A DNA stretch of 40,634 nucleotides from Amoeboaphelidium occidentale (GCA_023515795.1 JALGPX010000078.1:4386-45019), one strand, 5' to 3'. Shown: positions 18,443 through 27,672, numbered from the stretch's first letter. The notes: generated by a model not told the origin, from the letters alone. Numbers and translations are program-made.

Positions 18443-19060
18443 TCACGCTGCTGCAAGATAACGAGGTAACATCCACGGAACCACAATTATAATATTGACC
18501 AAAATAAAAATTATGATTCCCTTATGGATGATATTTAAGGAGTTACTTTCTGTGTTGTCTAATTGATCAGGCCCTTCTGTTTTGGAAGTTGCGACCTTTG
18601 ACCGGAGTTGCGACAACTCTGCTTTTAAATGATACAGATCTCCCCCAGCGCCCACGTTCCCTTCTTTCTTTGAGCTTAACCGTTTAACTGATTCTTTGAA
18701 TTCCGTTATGATCTCTTTGTCTTCCACAACCAGCTCGTCTTGCCGCTTCAATATCTTATCGTAGGAGGCCCAGAATTCTTTAATTCGATCAACCGACTCT
18801 TCCGCAGACTCAATAGCAGCCCTCAATTGGAATCTTAAATATAATTGTTTCAATTCAGATTGCTGTCCGTAAACCTTTGGCTCTTTAAGGATTTGCTTCA
18901 AACCGTCGATTGTTTCAGCCAAGCTCAAAGGCTTTTTAGATTCTTGTGCAGCAATAGAAGGTGTACAAGGTGCTGTAACATTCTTTGGTTTTATTTTCAG
19001 TTTATGAGATTTCCGGAAGGATAAGGGCCGCGAGTTTTGCTGAATCTCAGACAAAGTCAT
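18443..19060 (-). CDS. Predicted tail-anchored membrane protein
   Basis: An intronless gene of 205 residues from the ATG at 19060; the open frame continues upstream but without an ATG. The N-terminal third is basic and low in structure. Residues about 50-160 are charged and heptad-like, suggesting one or two coiled coils. A single hydrophobic segment near the C-terminus (IIIFILVNIIIVVPWML, about residues 183-199) is followed by only a few residues. This is the layout of tail-anchored proteins inserted by the GET pathway, such as SNAREs of the USE1/SEC20 type, but I see no SNARE zero-layer residue that would settle it. It lies 31 bp downstream of COG6 on the same strand. I do not recognise an orthologue. 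Confidence 0.72.
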   Translation of the reverse strand: MTLSEIQQNSRPLSFRKSHKLKIKPKNVTAPCTPSIAAQESKKPLSLAETIDGLKQILKEPKVYGQQSELKQLYLRFQLRAAIESAEESVDRIKEFWASYDKILKRQDELVVEDKEIITEFKESVKRLSSKKEGNVGAGGDLYHLKAELSQLRSKVATSKTEGPDQLDNTESNSLNIIHKGIIIFILVNIIIVVPWMLPRYLAAA

Positions 19061-19091
19061 TCCAGCGCAAACAAAAAGGTTGCTGAACAAA

Positions 19092-21515
19092 TCATCCAAT
19101 GAAGACGCCTACGATGGTTTCAACTTCTTCAACGCTGCGTACAAGCAAGCCACTGCTTCTTGGAAACTCATAGCCACCCTTCTTTGGATCCATGATAACA
19201 TCGCTGATTTCTTTGTATGCAGCTACGAGTTTACCGACGCAAATCTGAGATATTTGTGTGTACTTGTCGGAGCCAGCTGATAATGATGAAAGTAATCTTG
19301 AAAATTCTAAGCTAATACCGGAAATATAAGGATCGAATTTCCTGTTCAGAATTTCTTTCAAAGAGCGATCATCCATATTCTCGATTCTGCTCAATGGAAC
19401 ACCTTCGCTCTTGTGTTTCGCACTATTAATCGCTCTTATAACAGGCAATAGTCCACTCTCCTTCAGTAAAACCTGATACAATTCCTCTACAATAATATCG
19501 ATATGAAGGCTTGTTTGTGATTCGAGGGCTTGTCTTCTGCTGTTTAAAATTGCATTCTGATGCCCGGCTGACTTCAAAAAGAGCGTATCAATAGTGTAAG
19601 ATAGACAGTTAACACTGAATATAGATTTATCCAGAGGATTCTTCAGTTGCTCACAATATTGATTCAACGTTTGATTCATCAATGGATCCAACAGTGTACT
19701 AATTATTGTGTCAAGGCCTTGATCACGATCTTGGTTCAGCTGTACCATGTAGCCAGAAGGTTGATTTGAAGGCGAAAGTGGGACAATAAGCGAACTGTCA
19801 TAACTATCAATCAATTCTTTCAAATCAGAAACAGTTTGCTTGAGTATGTCAGGAGGAGCCATTAGAACTTCCTTCATTACTAATCCGCCACCACTTGAAG
19901 GAGGCAAAGGTTGATATCTGGCCAATTCAGATGCGTGGAGATTCAAAATCTCATAAAACAATTTGAAAGCACTTTGCGTTAAATCATCAAGATATAATAG
20001 CAACTGCGGTTTTTGAGCTCCAGCAGACTTGGAAGAAAAAGACAATAGTTGCTGTTGTTGAGGCTTTTTGCTTGAAGCAGCTGATGACGATGAATTAAAA
20101 TCGAAATGAGAAACTTGTAAAGGTTTTCCCAAAACAACTCTCTCAAGCATGCTTGCATAGAACTGTATCATATTTGCAACTCTAAAAGCGACACTCAATG
20201 ATGGCAAATTGGAAAGTATCTGATCAGTCTTCAGGCGAAGCGGTCTACATATTCCTTCGAATACGCGATCTAAAATCCTTTCCACTAATTCTTCAGTGTC
20301 TTCATAAGTGCTTGTTGGAGACATTAGAGTCAAACCAGTTTGACTGTTATCAGCGTTGTCTTGGTTTTGATGCCTTGTAGAAGATCTTCTTTTTAGTAAT
20401 TGATCTTCATCATAGAGTAACTGTTCAAGCATTTCCCTTTCATTGCAAGCAGACTGATGGACCCAAGCAAGCATATCGCCAGTATATCGTATTGCATCAT
20501 TAAACAAAGAATCATTAGATCTTGTAGGAGAAGTTGCAGATGGAGAGAAGGAGCCAGATGATAATGACATGGCTTCCTGGAACATTTTTGAAACAACACT
20601 TCTTCTTAATGAAATTATTTCATCGACAATACCTTGCAACAAAACATGTCTTGATCTCAGGGCGTGCATAGTCTTTCGTAGTAGAGGAGTTACAATATTA
20701 TCACTGGAATCGGAATATTTCAAACTTAATTTAACATTTTCCTGGGCGTACTTGTACAATCTATCAAAAGCTTTTTCTTGTATCTCTTCCAAATACTGAG
20801 TGATACTTGTTGTAAATTCGTTCTTCTCAGCAAGCATTAGTAATTTAGTATCATGCTGAATATCCGCTAATCGTTTCAAAGCATCAAAGAACGCAACAGT
20901 CAAATCTTGCTCATCGCTAACCAAGACATTACGATCTTCTTGGGACAATGTGAACTTTTCAAGAAAGATTTTTGTAAGAGTTATTTTTGTCTCTAAATCC
21001 TCCTGCAAACCCTTCAAACGCTGAGATTCCTGTAAAAGGCGCGAAGCTTGAGTCCTCGAAGTTGAAACTTTCCTATTCATTTCGTCGTAGCAACTCTGAA
21101 CCTTCTTCAGTTTATCGCTTAAAGCTTTGCACTGTTCATAAACGCCCGTAAAAGCAGTCGCAATTTTCTTGTATTTTCCTATGCGCTCCTGTTGCAGCTT
21201 TCTGTACAAACCAAAGCGATCATCTTCAGCATCTTCACTGTAGTCTTCGTGTTCATTGTATAACTTTGATAAATGTCCCAATGACTCAATTAGACCGTAA
21301 GATGCCATTCCGTTGTGTCCATTCTGTTGCAAGGGCTTAAGGTGTTGTTGCTGCTGATGATACAGCGAGGAATTACTCAAAACACTTTCCAACTTATACA
21401 ACAGGAGGGCATTTTTCTGAGGTGCTTGCGAAGCAGTAGTCCCAGCTTCATGTGGTCCACTTTCGCCGACGTCATTCGGCGCTTTTACAGTCGAAACTTT
21501 GTCGATAGCTTCCAT
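19092..21515 (-). CDS. COG6: Conserved oligomeric Golgi complex subunit 6
   Basis: An intronless gene of 807 residues from the ATG at 21515. After a glutamine-rich N-terminus, the conserved coiled-coil region includes VYEQCKALSDKL, SQRLKGLQEDLETK and FLEKFTLSQED. The hallmark block RYTGDMLAWVHQSACNE is present about one third of the way in, and a helical-bundle C-terminus follows. COG6 is a lobe-B subunit of the COG tethering complex that catches retrograde vesicles at the Golgi. The protein is longer than the human one (about 657 residues) because of glutamine- and serine-rich insertions (for example SSSSAASSKKPQQQQ near the middle). The open frame extends upstream of 21515 into the MYST gene on the other strand, but no ATG is found there and it is ignored. 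The ATG is 21 bp from that of the divergent MYST gene. Confidence 0.93.
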   Translation of the reverse strand: MEAIDKVSTVKAPNDVGESGPHEAGTTASQAPQKNALLLYKLESVLSNSSLYHQQQQHLKPLQQNGHNGMASYGLIESLGHLSKLYNEHEDYSEDAEDDRFGLYRKLQQERIGKYKKIATAFTGVYEQCKALSDKLKKVQSCYDEMNRKVSTSRTQASRLLQESQRLKGLQEDLETKITLTKIFLEKFTLSQEDRNVLVSDEQDLTVAFFDALKRLADIQHDTKLLMLAEKNEFTTSITQYLEEIQEKAFDRLYKYAQENVKLSLKYSDSSDNIVTPLLRKTMHALRSRHVLLQGIVDEIISLRRSVVSKMFQEAMSLSSGSFSPSATSPTRSNDSLFNDAIRYTGDMLAWVHQSACNEREMLEQLLYDEDQLLKRRSSTRHQNQDNADNSQTGLTLMSPTSTYEDTEELVERILDRVFEGICRPLRLKTDQILSNLPSLSVAFRVANMIQFYASMLERVVLGKPLQVSHFDFNSSSSAASSKKPQQQQLLSFSSKSAGAQKPQLLLYLDDLTQSAFKLFYEILNLHASELARYQPLPPSSGGGLVMKEVLMAPPDILKQTVSDLKELIDSYDSSLIVPLSPSNQPSGYMVQLNQDRDQGLDTIISTLLDPLMNQTLNQYCEQLKNPLDKSIFSVNCLSYTIDTLFLKSAGHQNAILNSRRQALESQTSLHIDIIVEELYQVLLKESGLLPVIRAINSAKHKSEGVPLSRIENMDDRSLKEILNRKFDPYISGISLEFSRLLSSLSAGSDKYTQISQICVGKLVAAYKEISDVIMDPKKGGYEFPRSSGLLVRSVEEVETIVGVFIG

Positions 21516-21536
21516 GTTTTCTGTTCGAAAACACAA
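21516..21536. promoter_or_regulatory. 21-bp divergent spacer between COG6 and MYST genes
   Basis: Only 21 bases lie between the two ATG codons, so each promoter must extend into the coding region of the other gene. The spacer contains ACACAA just before the plus-strand ATG, similar to the GACACAAA before the ADE5,7 ATG. Confidence 0.5.
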
Positions 21537-22913
21537 ATGGCTGACAAGATTGTTGCCGGTTGTAAATTGCAAGTGCTTAAGCGAATGGAGGAGGAGGAAT
21601 TCTGGAGAGAGGCCGAAGTTATTTCCATGAGAGTCAACGGTGCTACGGCTGCGATGGAATTTTATGTGCACTACACAAATTTCAATAAGCGCTTGGATGA
21701 ATGGGTCACTGTAGATCGCATGAAGCTGGACACGATTTCATATCCGAAGGCTGAGAAGCCTCCCGCCCCAAAGAAGAAGAAGATTTCCAAGAAGGAATCC
21801 TTGTCAGCGTCTGTTAATTCTACAACGGCTGGTGCTGCAATGTCTGTTGGCGATGATGTTGACAACGCCGATGATACCGCTGGTCGTGCTACACCTGAGC
21901 CCTTAGCTACAAGCTCACGATCAAAGGAAGAGGAAATTGAGGCACTACGAAGGGGTGGTTCAATGACACAGCGACCTGAAGAGGTTCATCGAATGAAGAA
22001 TATCAATTCAATAACGATCGGACAGTATCAGGTGGAAACTTGGTACTTCTCCCCTTATCCTGAGATATTTTCTTTTCTGGACACGATGTATATTTGTGAG
22101 TTTTGTTTGTTGTATTTTGATAGTAAGACCAGGTTTGCAAGGCATCGACAAAAATGCACACTGTTTCATCCTCCTGGCACGGAGATTTACCGTGACACTA
22201 CTGCAAATACGGCATCAGCTACCGCAAACAAAGATATGCCCAGCGATGTTATAAGTTATGGCGTATCGTTCTGGGAAATTGATGGGCACAGGCAGAGAAC
22301 TTGGTGCAGGAATTTGTGTTTGCTTTCGAAACTGTTTCTAGATCATAAGACTCTTTACTATGACGTTAATCCGTTTCTATTTTATGTTATGACACAGAAT
22401 GATAGCAGAGGCTGCCACATTGTTGGGTATTTCTCAAAGGAGAAGGAAAGCTTGGATGGTTACAATGTTGCCTGTATTCTGACTTTGCCTCATCATCAAA
22501 GAAAAGGTTTCGGAAGATTGTTGATTCAATTCAGTTATGAATTATCAAAAATTGAAGGAAAAGTTGGTTCACCTGAGAAGCCTTTATCTGATTTGGGATT
22601 GCTATCTTACAGAAGTTTCTGGGCTGAAGTGTTGTTGACAATGTTTTATGAACACATGAGACCAGAAGACAGAGAAGGATTGTCTATTGATAAAATAAGT
22701 GAAATAACTGCAATGACGAACGATGATATTCTTCATACTCTACAATGGCTCGATGTTTTGCGTTATGTTAATGGTCAGTATATTGTTGTGTTGAAACAGA
22801 CTCATGAAGAACAGTACAAGAAGATGAAGAAGAAGAACCGTGTATCGATTGATCCAGCAAAGTTGGACTGGAGGCCCCCGGTGTTTTCAGCTTCTCAACT
22901 TCGTTACATCTAA
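21537..22913 (+). CDS. MYST-family histone acetyltransferase (Esa1/TIP60 type)
   Basis: An intronless gene of 458 residues. A tudor-knot chromo-barrel domain lies at about 12-65 (FYVHYTNFNKRLDEWV). After a lysine/serine/alanine-rich linker, the MYST domain begins near residue 165. Its C2HC zinc finger is visible (ICEFCLLYF then HRQKC). The lysine that is autoacetylated in the family is in FLDHKTLYYDV. The catalytic cysteine is in VACILTLP, the acetyl-CoA loop is HHQRKGFGRLL, and the catalytic glutamate is in SPEKPLSDLG. All active-site residues are intact. Chromo barrel plus MYST without extra domains matches Esa1/KAT5, the catalytic subunit of NuA4, which acetylates H4 and H2A. The upstream in-frame extension into COG6 has no ATG-linked similarity and is excluded. 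Confidence 0.95.
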   Translation: MADKIVAGCKLQVLKRMEEEEFWREAEVISMRVNGATAAMEFYVHYTNFNKRLDEWVTVDRMKLDTISYPKAEKPPAPKKKKISKKESLSASVNSTTAGAAMSVGDDVDNADDTAGRATPEPLATSSRSKEEEIEALRRGGSMTQRPEEVHRMKNINSITIGQYQVETWYFSPYPEIFSFLDTMYICEFCLLYFDSKTRFARHRQKCTLFHPPGTEIYRDTTANTASATANKDMPSDVISYGVSFWEIDGHRQRTWCRNLCLLSKLFLDHKTLYYDVNPFLFYVMTQNDSRGCHIVGYFSKEKESLDGYNVACILTLPHHQRKGFGRLLIQFSYELSKIEGKVGSPEKPLSDLGLLSYRSFWAEVLLTMFYEHMRPEDREGLSIDKISEITAMTNDDILHTLQWLDVLRYVNGQYIVVLKQTHEEQYKKMKKKNRVSIDPAKLDWRPPVFSASQLRYI

Positions 22914-23002
22914 GGCAAAACGTGAAAGCTTTCAAAATCGAAGAATAGAAAATGATCGACGCGCGAGCAAACCGAAATCACAAAAAGTTTTCTGTTAAAA
23001 GA

Positions 23003-23463
23003 ATGTCCGCAGATTTGACTTGGGAATTATTGAAAAAGAACAACTCTTTTATCGTCAAGAGGGGAAAATACATCTTCAGCGCAGAGCCACGTAACTTGGC
23101 AAACTTGAACGCTTTCAAATTCTCCAGGTGAGTTTTAGCCACGCTACAAAAGATGATCAGGTCTAATTCATTTTAAACAGCTTAGCAAACCCAAAATCCA
23201 TTGGAGTTGAAGCTTCCGGAAACACCGTTACTGTGACTGTTCAGAAGAAGAGTGCACAACACAAACCAGCAAAATCTGTCGCATCATTCACTTCAAAATC
23301 TGGAACCAGACGTATCGCAAAGACCGTTACCGGTGTTACAAAGAAGGGATACAGAAAGGATTTGGAAAAGCTTGCATTGGCTCGTGTCGCTTTGTTGGTC
23401 AGAGCTAAGAAGGCAGGAAAGCCAATGAAGACTCACCGTGTCAGCAAGAAGCAACAGCAATAA
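23003..23463 (+). CDS. RPL28: 60S ribosomal protein eL28
   Basis: Exons 23003-23127 and 23181-23463 (53-nt intron, phase 2) encode 135 residues. The start MSADLTWELLKKNNSFIVKR and the block KYIFSAEPRNLANLNAFKFS match the eL28 family, whose human member has 137 residues. The rest is highly basic, as expected. eL28 belongs to the large subunit in many eukaryotes but is missing from baker's yeast. An in-frame ATG at 22952 would add 17 residues; the downstream ATG was preferred because the family starts MSA. Codon use is biased in the same direction as EF-2. AATAAA overlaps the stop codon (23459-23464). Confidence 0.93.
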
Positions 23464-23464
23464 A
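23459..23464 (+). terminator. AATAAA overlapping the eL28 stop codon
   Basis: The last glutamine codon, the TAA stop and the next base together spell AATAAA, so the polyadenylation signal begins within the coding region. Confidence 0.4.
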
Positions 23465-23496
23465 TAAGTCAAAATTATCACAATTTATATTTCTTG

Positions 23497-24171
23497 TTAG
23501 TAAACGAATGGAATCAGCCTGTAAGTGTATTCCGTGTACAATTCATAGTCGCGACCAAAATGTCTCTTCAACATTTGTTCCTCTCTGGGCATTCTCATGA
23601 ACAAGAATGCAATCATGCGTAAAGTTTGTATTGCGTATACAGACCAGATTGCATTGCGCCACCACTTTGAAAACAAACCACAGTCACACAAGTAGTGAAG
23701 CCACAAACTGGAATTAATTGTTGAACCCAACTGAAACATGATCATGCCAGTATAGCTTGGATGTCTCAACCAACTGTAAATGCCATGCTTAACCATTCTT
23801 GCATCTTTCTTGACACCAATTTCAAATGTGAACTGTTTGCCCAGTGTCTTGAATGCATACCATCTCAACAAGCCTCCAGACAATGCAATAACAGAAGCGA
23901 TCAACGATGCTCTGTTGAATGGAAAGCGTCTTGCAACTTCTGGATGGTTGTACAAATAAGTACCGCAAAGACCAGACAAAATCATTTGGGCTGTCAGAAT
24001 TGTCTTTGTCCCAAAGCGAACAAGTCTAGCTTCAGGTTCATCTTCCTTGTGATCACCCAGCAAGGGATCTGGAGGCGGATTTGGTGTAGAACTGATTTTC
24101 AACAGCACAAGGGATTGAGCTGCGGTATTTGCAACATGCAAACCAGGCAGATATGGTGTAAGATCGATCAT
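23497..24171 (-). CDS. ICMT-like membrane methyltransferase, copy 1
   Basis: An intronless gene of 224 residues from the ATG at 24171. Several hydrophobic spans surround the isoprenylcysteine-methyltransferase/phospholipid-methyltransferase core. Visible motifs are HGIYSWLRHPSYTG (the SAM-binding RHPxY) and, near the C-terminus, PREEQMLKRHFGRDY followed by YTYRLIPFVY. Members methylate isoprenylated cysteines or lipid head groups in the ER membrane. The sequence is closer to the broad ICMT-like group than to a clear Ste14 orthologue, so the substrate is unassigned. Its neighbour at 24267-24935 has the same architecture and the same N-terminal YLPGLHxAN motif, indicating tandem duplication. 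The ATG at 24171 was chosen because it aligns the YLPGLH motif with that of copy 2. Confidence 0.85.
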   Translation of the reverse strand: MIDLTPYLPGLHVANTAAQSLVLLKISSTPNPPPDPLLGDHKEDEPEARLVRFGTKTILTAQMILSGLCGTYLYNHPEVARRFPFNRASLIASVIALSGGLLRWYAFKTLGKQFTFEIGVKKDARMVKHGIYSWLRHPSYTGMIMFQLGSTINSSLWLHYLCDCGLFSKWWRNAIWSVYAIQTLRMIAFLFMRMPREEQMLKRHFGRDYELYTEYTYRLIPFVY

Positions 24172-24266
24172 AAGTAAAAATCGCAGTTTCAGAAACAAAT
24201 CTCAAGAAACGCAAACCGAACGCAAACAAACAAAAAAATCATACTTTCCGTGTATATATTAGACAT

Positions 24267-24935
24267 TTAGTAAATGAAAGGAATTAAGCGCCAAGTGCGT
24301 GCCTTGTATGCCTCGTATTCTGGGCCAAAGTGATGGGTCAACATTTTCTCTTCCTTTTCGATTCTGCTGACAAGGAATAATGAAACGCTAACAGGATAGT
24401 ACAAAACGAGGCATCCTAGGACAGCTCTAACAGTTGGAGTGATGATGTCCAACTTTGAAAATTCATTCAACCAATACATGTAAGAGCCAACCGTAGCAAA
24501 GTTCATTACAACAGCGCTTGAGTAGCTTGGGTGTCTGACATACTTGTACAGACCATCAGTAACCAAAGAAGCATCCTTTTTGACTCCGAGTCTGTAAGTG
24601 AACCTCTTGCCCAAAGCGTGGTATGTGCTGATTCTCAATGAACCAAATAAGAAACATGCGACACTTGAAGCGACCAGTGGAGCAGCAGCCTTCAAGTCGA
24701 TAATGGTCATTTTATGCTTCCAAATTTGATAAGAAATCCATGAGCACAGACCGACATTTAGAACCTTTGCTGCAGCAATGCTCATAGCAATTAAATCCAT
24801 AACTGTCTCAGGTTCTTTTACATCGCCCTCTTGAATTGAAGGTGGAGGATTTGGTGAAGTATTTCCGACGTACCAAATAGCAGTCTGGATACCCAAATTA
24901 GCAATGTGTAGTCCTGGTAAGTAAACTGCGAGCAT
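24267..24935 (-). CDS. ICMT-like membrane methyltransferase, copy 2
   Basis: An intronless gene of 222 residues from the ATG at 24935. It shares with copy 1 the opening YLPGLHIAN, an NPPP segment near residue 30, the LGKRFTYRLGVKKDASLV strand, the RHPSYSS SAM-binding block and the ending EEKMLTHHFGPEY...WRLIPFIY. Both proteins end in PF(I/V)Y. Many other positions differ, so the duplication is old. Like copy 1 it should be a multi-span ER membrane methyltransferase of unknown substrate. The upstream open frame overlaps the end of the aldehyde dehydrogenase gene but has no ATG with family similarity. The stop of the dehydrogenase is 68 bp upstream, and copy 1 begins 95 bp downstream. Confidence 0.85.
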   Translation of the reverse strand: MLAVYLPGLHIANLGIQTAIWYVGNTSPNPPPSIQEGDVKEPETVMDLIAMSIAAAKVLNVGLCSWISYQIWKHKMTIIDLKAAAPLVASSVACFLFGSLRISTYHALGKRFTYRLGVKKDASLVTDGLYKYVRHPSYSSAVVMNFATVGSYMYWLNEFSKLDIITPTVRAVLGCLVLYYPVSVSLFLVSRIEKEEKMLTHHFGPEYEAYKARTWRLIPFIY

Positions 24936-25003
24936 GGTGGTGTTGTTTGTGAGAAAATGATTTGAAATACACAGGATCGACAGAGTTTTTAATGAGAAAT
25001 CCT

Positions 25004-26551
25004 TCAGCTTAACCAAGTCTGTTTTTCTGGCTTCACCCATTTCGTTGTAATCTTTCTGCGTACAGTAAAAAGATCAATTGCACCATCTCCAGTGATATCA
25101 AAGTCACCGAATTTACTTGCCTTTGTTCCTCCAAACGAAAATGGTTCACGCGGAACAGGAACACCAATGTTACAGCCCAACATTGCCGCACCGAATCTTT
25201 CCAAGAACCATTCTGCTGTTTTGCCTGATTCTGTGTAAATGCATGCAGCGTTGCCATAAGGACTTGAATTTTCAATGTTGATCGCTTCCTCTGCTGTTTT
25301 ACACTGATAAATGCTGATTACAGGACCAAAAATCTCTTCCTTCATTGCAGGATCAGAAGATGATTTGCAAAGCAACACTGTAGGTCCTACCCAGAATCCC
25401 TTATCTTTCTTTGCCCATGATCGACCATCAAGCAGAACTTTGGCTCCATACTTTGTTTCAGCTTCATCAATGTATTTCAGGATTCTTTCTTTAGATGCAA
25501 GATCAATTACAGGACCCATTTGATCTTTTTCAGATCCAGCAGACAATGCAGATGCTTTTTTAACAATTAAATCCAACAAATCTTGACGTTCACCAATAGT
25601 CAACAGAACAGATGCAGCCATACATCTTTGACCAGTACAGCCAGTAAAGCTATTAACAACATCTTGTGCTGTCATATCAGGATTACAATCAGGTGCAGCG
25701 ACTAAATGATTCTTTGCGCCTCCTAAAGCTAAACATCTCTTGTTCATGTTGCGAGATCTTTTGCTTAAGAGTTCAGCGATTCTTGTCGTGCCAACAAATG
25801 TGATGCATTTAACAAGAGGATGATCAACTAATGCATTAACAGCGTCAGCAGTTCCATGAACGACATTGAAAACACCATCAGGCAAGCCAACCTCTTTCCA
25901 AATCTCTGCAACTCGAGCAATTGTCAGCGGAACCTTTTCTGATGGCTTCACAATAATTGTGTTTCCTGTGCCTATCGCATGCCCAATTGTCCAGAAGGGA
26001 ACCATGAAAGGAAAATTAAAAGGGCTGAAACAGCTTTAGCACTCGAACATGTAGAAAACTTACACTATCGACACGACTACACCCAATGGAACTCTTTCAT
26101 CACGACATGTGACACCGCGTGACACTTCCAAATACTTTCCCTGAGAAAGCGCTGGTAGGCCACTGGCATAATTCAATGTTTCAAGCCCTTTAAGAATCTC
26201 AGCTTTTGCTTCTCCTCTAGTTTTGCCATGTTCCAGCACAATTAAACTTGTTAATTCATCCAAATACTTTTCCATGACAGCATTATGAAACTTGGTCAAA
26301 TAATTGCATCTTGTGTTCACTGGTAACTTTGACCAAGTTTTAAAGGCTTCGTTCGCAGCATGAACAGCTTTTTCGACATCCTGTGCTTGAGACAACGGAA
26401 CAACGGCAATTTCTTCTCCGGTATGCGGCGTCGTAACAGAAATCGTCTGCTTCGACTCTGCAGGAACTTTTCGGCCTTCGCAGAAATTCTGCAAAGGGAA
26501 TCTGTCGCTGTGTTTTGTGTGAGAACTCATCCTTCCAAAACTGTCAAACAT
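25004..26551 (-). CDS. Methylmalonate-semialdehyde dehydrogenase-like aldehyde dehydrogenase
   Basis: Exon 1 is 26064-26551 and exon 2 is 25004-26024, with a 39-nt phase-2 intron. The product is 502 residues. Splicing restores VVVSIVPFNFPFMVPFW, the PFNFP motif of the family. GGAKNH replaces the usual ELGGKN of other aldehyde dehydrogenases, as in methylmalonate-semialdehyde dehydrogenase (ALDH6). The catalytic cysteine is in GQRCMAAS, and the C-terminal half has PVPREPFSFGGTKASKFGD. This enzyme converts malonate and methylmalonate semialdehyde to acetyl- or propionyl-CoA in valine and pyrimidine breakdown. The family is normally mitochondrial. The N-terminus here (MFDSFGRMSSHTKHSDRF) is short and only weakly basic, so targeting is uncertain. 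The ATG at 26551 lies 20 bp downstream of the stop of the glycosyltransferase gene. Confidence 0.92.
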
Positions 26552-26571
26552 GAAGAGTTGAAGCGAATTTT

Positions 26572-27672
26572 CTATTTCTGATCTTTCTTTAGGTCAGCAT
26601 CATTTTCCTGTATATTACTGTCTAATAGCTCGACAGCTGCTCCACCTAAGCCCTCCAGCCAACTTGTAACATACTGCAAAGACTCGAACCACACTGATGA
26701 AATCCGATCATTGTTCGTGATGTAACCCTTATCGAATATTTTCTTCTTTGATACATAATGATACACTTTAGCGTTTCTCAGATATTCTTCTGCTTTTTCT
26801 CGCGGTTTAATGCGATCTGCTCTTCTTAAATGAAGTTCCGGGGGCAATCTGGTGTATGACTTCTTGCTCTCAAAGTATCGAAATAGAAATTCCTGTGTAG
26901 GACAACATGTGCGTTGTTTCAGCCTTGAAAGTAACACGGTCATATTAGAAAATGTCTCATAAGAAGGAACAAGTGTCACAAGGCCAGAATTCAGACCAAG
27001 TTTCCCAACTCCCAACTGCGCTTTCGAATCTTTCCATTTAGGATCTAGCTTCGTGAAAGGAAACTTAAACCAGTCTTCCATTGTTGCTGTTTCATTCAGA
27101 GGTTCATAAAACACAATCTTCTCGTTTGGGTCAACCATTGGTGATGCAGCGAACTCCGGATAGTCAAATAACTCATCGATATTCTTCAGAACTACTAAAT
27201 CATAATCCATTAAGACAACTTTCTTAAACTGTGTCAATGTCCAGGCGTAAAGTTTAGTCCAAAGTATTCTATCTCGCTCTGTAGGTTCTTCGCCTTGTTT
27301 CAAATAACCTAATGGCACACTAATCTTATCAGGAATCTCAATAGTTTTTACACCGAATAATTCCAGTATACGTTTGTTGAGATCATTAACATTCCATACC
27401 ATCGCGTGCAGAGGATACTTTGATCCGACTTGTCTCAACATGTAAGCAAGGACCATAGTGTTTAGAACACTCTTATCATAAGCGCACAAAGTCAAATAAG
27501 TCTGATCAGAAGAATATATATCATTACTTCTCCCGTTACTATTCTCTTGTGAAGCAATCTTGCTATCCTTAAATTGAAAGATCCCAACAATATTTACAAT
27601 GTAAAGCATGGCCACTATGATGATCCCATTCAGAACATAATTCCGTAAGGCTCTTCTCCGTAGTTGGAACAT
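26572..27672 (-). CDS. Type II membrane GT8-family glycosyltransferase
   Basis: An intronless gene of 366 residues. A short basic N-terminus (MFQLRRRALR) and one hydrophobic segment (about 12-32) form a type II signal anchor, so the catalytic part should face the Golgi lumen. The catalytic domain has the glycogenin-like fold: SKYPLHAMVWN, ILWTKLYAW, then the metal-binding DxD motif (MDYDLVVLKNIDELF). NSGLVTLVPS is the second GT8 block. A conserved histidine lies in KVYHYVSKKK. Two NxT/S sites (NETA, NMTV) are present. GT8 enzymes transfer glucose, galactose, N-acetylglucosamine or xylose; a Gnt1-like Golgi N-acetylglucosaminyltransferase is one possibility. The donor and acceptor cannot be read from the sequence. 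It is divergent from VPS28 (152 bp between ATG codons). Confidence 0.88.
   Translation of the reverse strand: MFQLRRRALRNYVLNGIIIVAMLYIVNIVGIFQFKDSKIASQENSNGRSNDIYSSDQTYLTLCAYDKSVLNTMVLAYMLRQVGSKYPLHAMVWNVNDLNKRILELFGVKTIEIPDKISVPLGYLKQGEEPTERDRILWTKLYAWTLTQFKKVVLMDYDLVVLKNIDELFDYPEFAASPMVDPNEKIVFYEPLNETATMEDWFKFPFTKLDPKWKDSKAQLGVGKLGLNSGLVTLVPSYETFSNMTVLLSRLKQRTCCPTQEFLFRYFESKKSYTRLPPELHLRRADRIKPREKAEEYLRNAKVYHYVSKKKIFDKGYITNNDRISSVWFESLQYVTSWLEGLGGAAVELLDSNIQENDADLKKDQK

Noticed and set aside
18401-19091. Overlap of the tail-anchored gene with the end of COG6
   Set aside because: The overlapping extension begins with a non-ATG codon. The first real ATG at 19060 leaves a 31-bp gap.
24251-24260. 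TATATAT near 24254 as promoter of ICMT-like copy 1
   Set aside because: It also lies just past the stop of copy 2 in a short AT-rich spacer, and its distance from the ATG is about 80 bases, so the evidence is too weak.
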